Shown piece by piece: positions 45,230-55,520 of a stretch of DNA of 64,000 bases. A program made the position numbers and the translations under genes. Origin of the DNA: Aulostomus chinensis (Eukaryota; Chordata; Actinopteri; Syngnathiformes; Aulostomidae). Positions within the stretch are counted from its first letter, which is position 1. Each line of letters opens with the position of its first letter. The notes under the pieces are model-generated. The model searched no databases, was not told the origin of the DNA, and worked only from the letters and a program-made list of their open reading frames with translations. The stretch is taken from the NCBI GenBank assembly GCA_037954235.1, contig JBBMOA010000002.1:7709009-7773008 (forward strand), given 5' to 3'.

Positions 45230-48200
45230 GTTTATGTGTGTCATCTGCACCTCCTTGGAGGACATGTTGGGATGAACAAAGCAAGTACTGACTCATCTTT
45301 GAGAACATTATTGCCATGACAACAGCTTTGTAGTCCTGTTCTTGATCTGCTACCCAGGAGAAGAAGCCTGGAAGCAATACCGTGATCAGTGACCCGTGGG
45401 TAGGCCGGTACCTGAATTGAGGCTTCTGAGGAGGCGGTAGAAGTTTGGGAAGTACTGGAGGTCCTGGAGCCCGTCCTCTGGGCTCACCTCATTGCCCTCC
45501 TCAGGATCTTTGTCCCAAGTGTTGTCTACTGTCTCATCCCCTTCGTCCTCTGCATCCCTGTCCACCTCATCCTCGGTCTCATCCGCGGCCTCTTCCTCCT
45601 CGTCATCGTTGAAACTGCGAGTGGGCTGCTCCCAAGCATCCTGGAGGGTCATTCTTTTGTTCATCTCTGTTCTTATTTTCATAACATCAGCATCATCACC
45701 AGCATGTACTCAGCAGGTCTTACCGAGTCTGCTCCTGCACCCTGGTCCTCCTCCTCTCCTCTGAGTTCTTGGTCAGAATTCTCAATCTCGTTGTTTTTGG
45801 CATTTTTAGTGATGAGATCCTGGAGAGCCTCTGCCACTTGGTACTCCAGAGTGTCTGCTTGACTGTCTGTTATCTATAGAAAAACAGACAGACACACGCG
45901 CTGTGAGACACACGCACTGTGAGACACACGCCCCGTGAGGCACACGCCCCGTGAGACACATGCCCTGTTAGACACACGGGCTGTTAGACACACGGGCTGT
46001 TAGACACACGCGCTGTTAGACACACGTGCTGTGAGACACATGCCCCGTGAGGCACACGCCCTGTGAGACACACGCCCTGTTAGACACACGCCCTGTGAGA
46101 CACACGCCCCGTGAGGCACACGCCCCGTGAGACACATGCCCTGTTAGACACATGCCCTGTTAGACACATGCCCTGTTAGACACACGGGCTGTTAGACACA
46201 CGCGCTGTTAGACACACGTGCTGTGAGACACACGTGCTGTGAGACACACGTGCTGTGAGACACATGCCCCGTCAGGCACATGCCCTGTGAGACACACGCC
46301 CTGTGAGACACACGCCCTGTTAGACACACGCCCCGTGAGACACACGCCCCGTGAGGCACACGCCCTGTTAGACACACGCCCTGTGAGACACACGCCCTGT
46401 GAGGCACACGCCCTGTGAGACATACGCCCTGTTAGACACACGCCCAGTTAGACACACGCCCTGTGAGACATACGCCCTGTGAGGCACACGCCCCGTGAGA
46501 CACACGCAGACCTTAAGAAAACAGAAAACAAGAAACGTCCACTATCATCTGGTCCATCGCCAGCCTGAAATGTTGTATTTTGCTTGTGTGCGAGCTCTGT
46601 TCGTGTTAGGGGAGATGGACAGAGGCACGTGCGCGGACTTTAAATCTACATGTAGCCCATATTGATCACTATCACTGAAAGATCTGCCTCAGGGAACCCA
46701 TCAATCAGGCAGTTCCTCATCCTCTTCCTGTAAGTACACGACGGGAGAGGAGGACCCTGCTGAGGTAAGGTCAAACCACAAGCTACGTCACAACCTACCA
46801 GCCCCAGCTTGAGCAGCTTGGAGACAATCCTGTCAAATACTCCTCTGTCATCCTCCTCATAGATTTTGTTAGCGATCTTCTGGACGATGTCGTCTGCAGT
46901 CAGCGGAGTGCCGTCCACCTGACGGAAGCTCTCCGGATCATCTGAGAGGAGGACACACATGAGGCAAGTTATTAAAACCCTCTAGAAATCCCTTCAACTT
47001 CCTCCTGACGTCAAGCTCGTCTGGTTTCATCTGTCTGACTGAACACCGTTGAATGATAACAACATTGCTGGATATTTTAAGAATATTTCAACGACAGAAA
47101 AAAAACTCCCTGTTTCATCACTTCTGATTGAATCCAAATCTGCCAATACAAATTCCAATAGCAGAGCAGAGATCTTAAGAGTTTTTTTTCCTTGTAATTG
47201 ATATTTTAATCAATATCAAAAAAGAAAAACTGGACAAACTCGATATTTTATGTCTTCAAAAACATTTCAACTGCGACGTCCCCAAGTCCCCATTTTCTTC
47301 AGCTCCCGTCTGATCTCATTCTGCTACTCATTTGCAGATGTAGACACCGCTTCTGATGTCAGAGCAGCTGTGACATCATCGCACCTGATTCTGATGTCCC
47401 ATCTCTGATTTCAACCCCATTTTTTGGGCAAACAAATTACACAAATTTTGCAGGAGCTGTGTGTGCTTCCTTCACGCACATTTTCCAGTTTTCTCTGCCT
47501 TCATATCGCACAAAAATCGCACACTCCTCATACTCAAGATATCTTTGTATCTGTATTTTTCAACAAGAAAGCCTCGAGTGTAACAGCTTGGCTATTTCAT
47601 AACTATCTCCGCTGCTATCTGAGGTCCACACACATACCTTGGCCTCTACTTGTGGGTGGACTCACCAGTGTTGCATCTTCAAGCTCTATTTCTATCACGC
47701 TCTCCAAAATAAGACATTAGATCCACATTGTGCTCTCCAAATTTAAATGTAACATAACCTGCTGCTTGTCATTGCTGGGCATCCACGTGAATTGATGAAG
47801 TGCAGCACTGAGTGCCGGGTGTCTGAGAGATGCTGCTTTATGCCGATGATGCTGAAATAAAGGTCAGTACAGTCAGATGTTGTCGATCTGAACGAAGACG
47901 ATATCAGCCGACGAGGCACACATCAATTCCACAGGAAACTGAGGGTTTCATGAGGATGGCCTGTATTCAGAGGCAACTTTGAAACAAGAATGGACTTCAT
48001 CACTGTGGTCTCAGAGGTCTGTCTTGCGTAAAGAGATAAAAGAATGCTTACTGCTGCTCCAGTAGTTTAGCATTAGCGGCCAGAGCTGCAGTGTTGCAGG
48101 GAGGGAGGATAATCTTTCTCTCCTATGTCCACGTGTTCTCTCTTTCAGTCTCCCTGCTTACTCCCATCACAGGCACGTGTTTTCTCTGCCAACTCTTTCC

Positions 48201-49770
48201 TAAAATGTCTCCTTGGTGGCCTGCTGGTGTCAAACAGAGGCACGAGGTCTGGGGCCTGCCCTCACACCACCTCTAGCTTCTCTACGCTGACATGGGCCAG
48301 CAGCTCATGACATGCCTCTCCTGCCACAGCAGCTACTGTATGCGTACCCTGGTACTTGCCGTAGTCCATGCCGTTCTTAGTTGAGTCGTAGTCCTCAGCC
48401 AGACGGCGGATCTTGGTGGAATCGGACTCATCTGGAATGTACTGATCCTTCTTCTGACCCGCTTTTTCCGGCACCTCAGTGGTCCCTTTTGACCTCTGGT
48501 CGTCAGCCAGTGACTTGAGTACCGTGGAGTCGTCCTGGTCTGACTCTGCGTCCTTGGAGACAGGGGGACGTTTGCTCTCTGAATGGAGGCAGAGACAAAA
48601 TGATGGACAAGGGGAGATCATGAAATGCCATCACCGGAAGGTGGTTTAATAGATGAAGGCTGTTTTCCTGGAAGTGCTGCAACATGAAGCCACTCAGCAG
48701 GCAGAAATAAAGTCATTAATTGATTGGCAATAAGGTTTCCTCTTACCAGCTGACTGGACTGCAGCCTTCACACTGTCCGCCTCAGCAATCTGGGCCAAAG
48801 ACACATGTTGAACAAAACATTATCATTCACAAAATAAGATTGGACTCAGTAATGTTGACAGGAAATGTGCAAACTTCTTTTGACCAGAAAATGAATGGAA
48901 ATTTCACAACAGGACAGAGGAGGAGGGTCTTACCTGCTCTTGTATGGGCCTTTCTTCTGTCAGCTGTCTGTTGTACACTGTTTTTTCTGTAACAGACACA
49001 AAAAAACCCCAAAACAAACATGTATGGAGTCAGTAAGAATTCGTTTTTCATAAGACATTATGTAGGTAATAAATTAGAGATAAATAATATCTTTAAAAAA
49101 AAAACAAATCTTTAGTGTTGTTCAATTATATTTCTTATTCTACCCCCCCCCCCCACATCAGCGTTTTGGGTTGTCAGACTTCATATGCTTATATGTGCTC
49201 TTCCAACTCTCCCTGCAAAGGCAGACCTTAATCGGATTATCAAACAAAAGATTAAACCGCGGCGAAAATAGACCAGAAGCGGCCTCACCACGACCATTAA
49301 AAACCCCAACTCACGCTGAGCTGCGTGGCTGCATTCTGTTAATCAACAGATTTACAGCAACATCTTCAGAAATTATAAAACCTGCTGAGCAATTATAATG
49401 TCCTGGTCAATGTCAGTTTCTATTTGCATTTTGATTCAATTTCCCTCCGCTACCTTTTAATTCAATTATCAGATGAGATGGCCCGCTGGCGATGATCTGT
49501 TTTAAACCCGCAGGGTACGGGTTCGGTGCTCTTAAAGTTTTGGGAACTAAGTGGGGGGTGGGGTTGGAGGTTCTGTCAGCATATTGTAGGTGTTACAGTG
49601 AGAGCATCTACTCACCCGGGGAGAATCTTCACATATTGAATGTCAGGCTGTTTAAATGCCAACTCACCAGCAGCGGCGGCTGTAGGTGTGGGGAAGGCTG
49701 AAATCTGGCTCTCTACGCTCAGGAGTAGAAGCTGGAAAAGGATGAAAAGACCGACGTGCTTTGACGCCAT
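36298..49770 (-). CDS. scg3: scg3, secretogranin III, complete CDS (12 coding exons, 498 aa)
   Basis: Secretogranin III is a granin of neuroendocrine secretory granules. It binds cholesterol-rich granule membrane, chromogranin A and carboxypeptidase E, and helps sort cargo. The exons, in transcript order, are 49668-49770, 48934-48986, 48747-48789, 48348-48578, 46799-46941, 45724-45873, 45412-45664, 44921-45037, 42316-42399, 41789-41899, 40828-40917 and 36298-36416. All phases agree, giving 498 codons plus TGA; human has 468. Residues 1 to about 25 form a signal peptide with core LFILFQLLLLS. The conserved blocks are VDGTPLTADDIVQKIANKIY (exon 5), LQYFPNFYRLLRSL (exon 7), TLIDFVKMMVKYG (exon 8), YLEAIRKNIEWLKKH (exon 11) and the C-terminal IKRIYSSL. 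A long Asp/Glu-rich stretch in exon 7 accounts for part of the extra length. A REST-like site lies upstream. Confidence 0.95.
37462..37527 (+). repeat. (CG)5(CA)n alternating purine-pyrimidine tract
   Basis: GCGCGCGCGC followed by CA and CACG repeats. Confidence 0.9.
38300..39705 (+). mobile_element. L1-like LINE relic, ORF2 C-terminal region with 3' A-rich tail
   Basis: The translated pieces fit the end of L1-type ORF2. GGLQLPS and HYYLSFGCQQVHRF occur near 38330-38400. A CCHC-like segment CPKCGSTDGTLLHLLWDY follows at about 39030-39090, with the last Cys position changed to Tyr. The long C-terminal frame ends near 39500. A TAAAATTTATTAAAAAAAAA tail closes it at about 39702. Frame breaks around 38580-39000 and the missing 5' end show that it is a dead, 5'-truncated copy. 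It lies antisense to scg3. Confidence 0.75.
39890..40267 (-). mobile_element. tRNA-derived SINE, copy 4
   Basis: Full-length, minus orientation, in scg3 intron 11. Box B GGTTCGAGTCCCG is intact. It is flanked by TGGCTTTTTC at 39880-39889 and 40268-40277. Confidence 0.87.
40828..40917 (-). CDS. scg3: scg3 coding exon 11
   Basis: It encodes RPGKSETYLEAIRKNIEWLK and KHNKEEGKD, one of the most conserved granin III blocks. The donor is G|GTGAGA. Confidence 0.95.
41789..41899 (-). CDS. scg3: scg3 coding exon 10
   Basis: It encodes KSLDEDDNTKAEAAKMQKEY and ENLKDSTKEE, matching the mammalian AAKMEKEYGSLKDSTK block. The donor GAGACCA|GTCAGT was chosen because it keeps phase 1 into exon 11. Confidence 0.9.
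42316..42399 (-). CDS. scg3: scg3 coding exon 9
   Basis: It encodes ENLDAMIAMQTKNKLGKSLG and PPDFMGSN. The first part is conserved and the rest is divergent. Phase 1 at both ends. Confidence 0.9.
42400..44920 (-). other. scg3: scg3 intron 8
   Basis: No exon is seen. It contains a long CA array at 43094-43220 with CACG variants. Confidence 0.55.
43094..43220 (+). repeat. (CA)n microsatellite with CACG variants
   Basis: About 80 bp of pure CA, then GCAC-type units and more CA. Confidence 0.93.
44921..45037 (-). CDS. scg3: scg3 coding exon 8
   Basis: It encodes QERETLITIMKTLIDFVKMM and VKYGTITPEEGVSYL, almost invariant in vertebrates. It ends in phase 1 at G|GTGAGA. Confidence 0.96.
45165..45240 (+). 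repeat. (TG)n microsatellite
   Basis: A TG run of about 36 units with few interruptions, in the short intron between scg3 exons 7 and 8. Confidence 0.93.
45412..45664 (-). CDS. scg3: scg3 coding exon 7
   Basis: The exon starts at MNKRMTLQDAWEQ. It has a strongly acidic middle (NDDEEEEAADETEDEVDRD and more) and ends with LQYFPNFYRLLRSLNS. The acceptor ACAGAG|ATG is the one that preserves the frame. An AG two bases upstream would shift it. Confidence 0.88.
45724..45873 (-). CDS. scg3: scg3 coding exon 6
   Basis: It encodes ITDSQADTLEYQVAEALQDL and a variable acidic segment ending GAGADS. The acceptor TTTTTCTATAG lies only 17 bp from the minisatellite at 45891-46508. The exon is 150 nt, phase 0 at both ends. 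Confidence 0.92.
45891..46508 (-). repeat. 16-bp minisatellite, about 38 copies, scg3 intron 5
   Basis: The minus-strand unit is close to GTGTCTCACAGGGCGT, with CTAACAG and GGGC/GCGC/CGTG variants. A block of 12 units recurs at 192 bp (for example the CGCGCTGTTAG unit at 46005 and 46197), a higher-order period. Open frames of over 70 codons here are artefacts. Confidence 0.95.
46799..46941 (-). CDS. scg3: scg3 coding exon 5
   Basis: It encodes DPESFRQVDGTPLTADDIVQ through VSKLLKLGL, a granin III core block. It ends in phase 0 at CTG|GTAGGT. Confidence 0.95.
48348..48578 (-). CDS. scg3: scg3 coding exon 4
   Basis: It encodes ESKRPPVSKDAESDQDDS through STKIRRLAEDYDSTKNGMDY. The STK-RRL-DYDSTK repeat matches mammalian STKNRKLIDDYDSTKSG. 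Phase 1 at both ends. Confidence 0.94.
48747..48789 (-). CDS. scg3: scg3 coding exon 3
   Basis: A 43-nt microexon-like segment encoding IAEADSVKAAVQSA. The acceptor TTGGCCCAG and donor G|GTAAGA keep the phase. Confidence 0.88.
48934..48986 (-). CDS. scg3: scg3 coding exon 2
   Basis: It encodes KTVYNRQLTEERPIQEQ, equivalent to the mammalian HNRELSAERPLNEQ. The acceptor is CTGTTACAG; it ends in phase 0 at CAG|GTAAGA. Confidence 0.9.
49668..49770 (-). CDS. scg3: scg3 coding exon 1 (signal peptide)
   Basis: The start ATG at 49770-49768 begins MASKHVGLFILFQLLLLSVE. The hydrophobic core is followed by SQISAFPTPTAAAA, and cleavage is likely near QISA|FP, as in mammalian QAFPKP. It ends in phase 1 at G|GTGAGT. 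Confidence 0.9.
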
Positions 49771-50320
49771 CCTGAAACAAGCCGCGAGCCTCCGGAGGCG
49801 AACCTTTCCCTTTTGTCTTCTGCTCTTGAGCCCCCTCCAGAAGAACAGTGCTGAATGTGGACAGCTCCGCTCCGGTTGGCCGCTACCTGGTGCTGAAGCT
49901 GGCGAGGCTGCGAGCTGGGTACCTGGACTCTGACTGGCTGACTCTGACTGACTGACTCTGACAGACTGGCCGTATGTCCGCTGTGCACTGGAGCTGTCGG
50001 CGGTGCTGAAAGCAGGTCACCTTTTTAGACACACAAACAGATCGGCAGAGAGGCTCGACAAGCCCCGTGTGATCTGCAGCATCACCCTGCCGGGCAGTAA
50101 TACTGCTCACTACACCAGGACCAGCCCCCTCTGGAGGAGGAGGAGGAGGCGGGGAACACTGCAAAAAGTGTCCACCCCACAGGCTCGCAGGGTCCCTGCA
50201 GGAACGGCCGTTGTTTCTACTGTGTACAGGCTTCAAGTTCTTACTTTGCACATCAGACTGAGACATGAAAGCAGGACAGAAATTAAACCGCGCAGTGGGA
50301 CTACTCAATAGCTGAATCTG
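49771..50320 (-). promoter_or_regulatory. scg3: scg3 5' UTR and proximal promoter
   Basis: GC- and CpG-richer than its surroundings. It contains an RE1-like element (49990-50010), an RE1 half-site (49889-49897) and a short CTGA tandem repeat (about 49927-49967). No TATA box is obvious. Confidence 0.5.
49990..50010 (-). promoter_or_regulatory. scg3: RE1/NRSE-like (REST) element upstream of scg3
   Basis: On the minus strand it reads TTCAGCACC, then GCC, then GACAGCTCC. That is 18 of 21 positions of the canonical RE1, with both half-sites at canonical spacing. It lies 220 bp upstream of the scg3 ATG. REST silences neuronal and neuroendocrine genes in other tissues. Confidence 0.65.
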
Positions 50321-52379
50321 CTTCCTAGAACCGGGCCTTTGTTGGTATATATTAGTAAATATTTCTGTTTCTCTATTTTTTTATGGATCCTTAACAAACC
50401 CAGAAATGATCACCAACAGTCAAGACGGGGCTGTGACGTATTTCTCATCTGGATGTCGTTGATATTTTCAATTTCTTGTTTATTTGAATTATTTTCCTCG
50501 ATGATATTGTTTTGATCTTTTTACATTTCCTCAAGTTTCTGTTGTTTGTATCTCCATTTTTGCTCTCCCTTCAGAATTCTTTAAAGATGTCATTAAACCG
50601 TATCATTCAAGGTGTAACAATAATGATAATAATAATAATAATAATATGGGCAAAATGACCTGATTCACCTGATCAATACATTTATACCTATGTAAAAACA
50701 TAATATTTTAAATACTATGTCATATTTTTTTCCGGGAATTGTACATGGTGTCATATTTTTTGCAGTGTTACAGCAGGAAACGCGCCTGAGATGTGCGTCA
50801 GAGGCGACCTGCGCCATGGTTGTAAATCTCTGCTGTCCACTAGCCAGTCAATAGCAGCCGCTATTAAAACGGCAGATGATTACAACCACAAGCATAGGGG
50901 ACACATATCAGGCCGGTTTTATGGCCTCTGTTCTCTCATAAACTGGCTAAATCGCTAATTAGATGTAGACACGCATCTCTGACATGATGAGTTTCCAGCA
51001 GCCTGTAAAATGAGGGTCACAACAAAAGGAACTGCTTTTATTTTCAGGTTTCTGGTAAACAGAAGCCCAAGGTCATGAAAACCTTTGGTGTCGAGCAGGG
51101 TTGAAAAGAAGAGTGTGATGGTTCCGGTTCCTAATGGAGACGTTTTCTGGGACACTGACCCCTGAGGACTTCTCGGCATCATTTCTGAGTTCCTAGTTTT
51201 ATATTTGTGTTGGGCATCAATTAGGTTTAGGACGAAGACAAGGGCTGTCCAAAGAAAGATAGCTGTGCAAACTCTTTGTGTGTGTGTATGTGTGTGTGTG
51301 CGTGTATGTGTGTGTGTGTGTGTACATTTCTACCAACTGAGAACTCTGTATGTTTTGAATGCAGGAACCAGGGTGAAAATCTAGTTCAGACTCAGTAATT
51401 CCTCAGCAGAGTTGAGCATTTCTGATTGGCTGAGAACTCACAGCATTTTATTTCACCTTCCCGTGCAAGTAAACTGTTTATTTTTTCACTGTTGACTGTT
51501 TTTCACAGAAACAAAAAATGTGCGATTGATGAACTGGGGTGGTTTATATAATCTTCCCAGGAGTTTAGGTTGTGGTGGAGTTGCAAGAACATTTTATTTC
51601 CTTGAAGAGAAGTTTCAGGAACTCAGACCCATCCCAATGGGATCTGATCACAAGTGAGCAGTTCACACTTGGCTTCAACATGCATCTCCACTTGCATCTC
51701 CTGATTATTTACTTATTAAACACTGGTTAATTGAATATATTATTGTGTCTCTCTTGAATGAATTTTACAGGAAACCTGAAACACTCTCCTCTTACGCAAC
51801 ACTAATGGTGGGTCGTTTAATCTTTTAAAAGCCTCAAGTCACACAGCAGACTGTTCTTAGGCTCCCGGGTAACAGTTGCATAGCAGCTGAACACACTTCA
51901 CCAAGGAGCAGACACAGTAACTTCTAACTGTAACAGCATTCACAACTAAACTCATACTCAGTGTCCCAAACAAGAACTGTTAATAGTTGGCCACACACGA
52001 CCCCACAGACTTCACCAAAGGCCCGAGTGGATGGTTCCAGCGATGGCCCGGGAAAGTCAGGCCACAACCAGGTTGTACTTGCCCACCAAAGTTAATTTCT
52101 GTAGTAAACTCAAGGGCAGTTGGTGCTATTGGCAGATGGACTGATTCAGCTGTCTCAGCCATGGCAAATGTCAGTAGTTTGGGTCGGGTGACGGTTACGG
52201 TTAGGGTTAGGGTTGGAGGTTGGAGGTCCACAAATGCTGTGAACCTCCAACCCTCCAGCACAGAACAGAGGTAGAGGATGGCAGTTCCCAGTCAAAGGAG
52301 ACGCACTTGCACTCTTTGGGAGTGGAGGTTGGCTGAGTGGCTGCCAGGACCCATTCGCCGTCATCCAGAGTTTGATGCT
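50321..52379. other. intergenic, no gene seen
   Basis: AT-rich sequence with an AAT tract near 50624-50646, an interrupted TG run at 51276-51324, and telomere-like GGTTAG units with a hairpin at 52193-52253. Confidence 0.5.
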
Positions 52380-52610
52380 GTTGCGCAGCTCGAGGTATGG
52401 AACAGTGGAACAAGTTCACCATGCCCCGTAACTCCTGCCAAGACTTTACTGTGGCAGGTGGAGGAAAACTCACCACAGCCTCTACCTCTGATGGGAGGTT
52501 GAGTGCCCGTCTCTGGTCACACTGCTTCCCAGAAGGTCAACAGCATCCCTCTTGGCCGAAACAGACAAGAAGTTCCGTGTCTTCAACAAACACATTTTAT
52601 CAGTACCAAT
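52380..52610 (-). mobile_element. Ty3/Gypsy-type reverse transcriptase relic
   Basis: Minus-strand pieces PLPSEVEAVVSFPPPATVKS and WQELRGMVNLFHCSIPRAA fit the conserved Gypsy pol segment just after the reverse transcriptase palm (pattern PLP-KV-AV--FP-P-TVK-LQ-F-GMVNFYHRFIP). Frame breaks and loss of the flanking sequence show that it is dead. The plus-strand frames here are shadows. Confidence 0.7.
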
Positions 52611-52662
52611 ACTTGAAGGATGGCTGTGTTTTAATATGAGTGCACTACTGCTGCTGTTGTTG

Positions 52663-52663
<1 letters not shown>

Positions 52664-52718
<55 letters not shown>

Positions 52719-52737
52719 GTGTGTGTGTGTGTGTGTA
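52664..52737 (+). repeat. (TG)n microsatellite
   Basis: A TG run of about 37 units with a few CG interruptions. Confidence 0.93.
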
Positions 52738-52739
52738 GG

Positions 52740-54720
52740 GCTCCATCAGACAAGTCATTAGTAGCATTAAGGGATATGATTTGGTTGATGTGATGTTAAT
52801 CCTCTGGTCTATGAAAGCTGCAGGTCTGAGGCTAACCTTCATGCTGGTCAGTGATTGGCTGATTCGTCTCTCAGAGTTTGTTTTTTGTTGTTGTTTTTTT
52901 TTACACCCAATAGCGCTTCATTGTTCCAATCAAGTTCATGCAGAACAAACATAACAATGCATCAGCAAAACAGCTTTAGGATACTCAGGCCTCATTCATG
53001 AACAGTTCTTCAGCACACCGAGACTTTACCCTCAGTTTAGTCACTGACAGGAAGCAAAACCTGATTATTTTTGTAACTCCTTGCCCCTGACATCTGTTGT
53101 ATCCCTCTTGTAATATCAAAATCTTTTCAACCCAGAGTGATTGACAGTCACAAGTTCGGGCTTACAAACAAACAACAATCAGGCTTTGTTTCCTGTCTGT
53201 AAGACTAAACAGTATAAAAAGTCGAAGAACATTAAATGAGGGATGTCCTTTGAGTCCAAAGTCTGTTTGACATCGTTGGCCTTGAGATTTGAGGGCTTTT
53301 AAAATATGACCTCTTTCCATTCTTGACCTCTCAGTAAACTAAACAAGTACAGGGAGGCCGACTGCCATCGAAGCCTTACTGACCATCTCAGATTAGCAAC
53401 ATCAACTGTAAAATCTGGTGGGATTTCCTGCTTAGGAGGACAAACTTTAGTTCAATCGGCTGTTTTATGTTACTTTCAGGAGAACATTAGAAGGCAACAT
53501 CAGTGCACTGACCCCCCCCCCCCCCCCCATTGATACATTTTAGCCCTTCTGATTGACTTCTACCTTAAATGCATGCTAAGATGAATGTAAACAATTCACA
53601 GTGTCAGCCAGTGTCCAATCATGGACTTTATTTAATCATGATGTCACTTTACAGTTGCTGTGTTTGTGAAATGCGTGTGTGTTGGCTTTCTTCATTACAT
53701 TTCACTAACTTGATCAAATAATATCAATATGAGTATGGTGTGAGACGCAAAGTGTAAAGAACAGACACCACACATTTCACCCAGTTTACAGAGTGTGTTC
53801 ATCAAGAGTTCATCGCAGGAAGGCAGAATCTATTATACCAGAGAAACTAAATTCTCAAGCATACGTGCAGACTGCAGACATAGATAGGAACACCGTACAG
53901 AACCCATACCTCCAGCGCTTGGCCTGTCTCGGCTGAGTGGTGCTGCCAGTAACACCAAAGGATACTGCCCAGGAATATCAAGTTTTCATCTAAATGCGGA
54001 AGAATCACCAAAGTGGCCACCAGAGGCAGGTTCTATAACCGTATGCACTCAGGTCACGAACAAAATGTACTCATCTGCTGACACCCACGGCCCTGTTTAA
54101 GGGGTTACGGAGGCAGGCGGTTAGCGGACCGTGCTATGTGTGCGTTTGGGGCGTTTTCAGCTTCGTTTTTTAATCAGAAGGAGTGTGATCAGAACGCGAA
54201 CCAAAACGCAGGGTGCAAAAGATAATTAACCACCCAATTATTCATAGGAGGGTTTTGGGCGTGACGTCACTCAAGCCAAGCAGAGAGCACTGATTCTGTC
54301 TGAATCCCTGATTGGGTTTAATAGGAACTTTTTACAATAATGAGTACAAAGACAGATTAGTGTGTTTACGTGAACACAATATTCTAATGACTGAGAATAT
54401 TAGTTTCCATGAGCTTCAGCTATGTGATATCTGAAAAAACTGGTATATATAGTTAACTGTCAGATTTCTCTTCCGGTACACGGCACAGACTCGTATCGGT
54501 GACTTGACGTTGCTCTCCCGTGTTGTCATGTCATCCTCTTTCTTCTTTTTCTTCTGGGTTTCCTGCAGCGTGTTGATATTTGCACAGATTTAAAAAAAAA
54601 ACTGAAGATTTCAGATTAATCTTTCAATAAGGCTGGAATTAATCATTTTCTTTGTCTTGTTTGAGGTTTTATTTTATTTTTTATACTTCATCAATATTAA
54701 ATTTACAATCTAACTTGGTG
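52740..54720. other. intergenic, no gene seen
   Basis: No coding exon or named repeat is recognised apart from a poly-C run at 53512-53528 and a partial CTCF-like CCACCAGAGGCAGG near 54017. Confidence 0.45.
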
Positions 54721-54743
54721 TGTCAGCCATTGGTTATCATTGA

Positions 54744-54757
54744 GTGCCCTCTGGTGG
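54744..54757 (-). promoter_or_regulatory. CTCF-like motif
   Basis: The reverse strand reads CCACCAGAGGGCAC, a full match to the vertebrate CTCF core. Confidence 0.5.
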
Positions 54758-54879
54758 TGCATTGGTTGTATCTTGTGTCATTATTTTCATCTCAGGTCAG
54801 GAGCAGTCATCCACGCGCTACTACACTTTCATAGTAATGAATATGTTAGGGATGTGGGATTCTGGGCTGCATCCTGGCC

Positions 54880-55520
54880 TTCCTATTTGTGTCAGGTGGT
54901 CTTTTCCTGGTGATGTGTGTGTTGGAAGAACAAGGCGGAGGCTGAAGACCTCCGACAAATATTCCACAGGAAGGAACAGGAGAGGAAGGCTAACTTTGAT
55001 CTTCTCTGCTCTCTGGATGACTGTGGAGTCGAGGGCACAAGAGTCTCTCTGGAGCTCCTGAGCGGTCTTCTGCATCAGAGATTTCCTCCCCAACAAGCTC
55101 TGCACACCCCCTTCTCTCCCATGGTTGACCAGACCAACAACACAGACCCCAGTTGCTATCTGACCACCACCTGCAGGATGATGGACACCTGCAGATTAGA
55201 GGATGCAGGCAATAATCTTAATCCTGTGAAATGTCCCTCAATTCTGGTGTAGGTGTGACCAAAAAAACCTCCCCCACAGACAGAGAGAAGAGTCCCCCTA
55301 CCCTGAACACCTGGTCTTAAGATGGACTACAAAACTCCACTGAAGTCTTTTCATCTGTCTCCACTACTCAGAGGGATTTACTGCTTCCTTTAGTGAAATC
55401 ACCTCTGCCTTCAGTCGCTGCTTCAGGCCCAACGTGGAGGATTCACATTGTGTTGAATATGTTTGCCTTTAGTGAGCAGATCTCATAAGGAGTTATCCTT
55501 GCTATTGTAATGTGAACTGG
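54880..55520. other. unassigned sequence, possible old transposon
   Basis: A 111-codon plus-strand frame (54917-55252) contains DLRQIFHRKEQERKANFDLL. I do not recognise it. It sits beside Tc1 and LINE relics, so a decayed element is the likeliest explanation. Confidence 0.3.

Noticed and set aside
46192..46441. Cys-rich repeated frames over the minisatellite
   Set aside because: Two overlapping frames encode the same 16-mer pattern; it is an intronic tandem repeat.
49883..50308. 141-codon minus-strand frame upstream of scg3
   Set aside because: It overlaps the GC-rich promoter and the RE1 element; Pro-rich by composition, without homology.
51980..52502. Overlapping frames of 74-95 codons on both strands
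   Set aside because: They are shadows of the decayed Gypsy pol fragment and its GC-richer composition.
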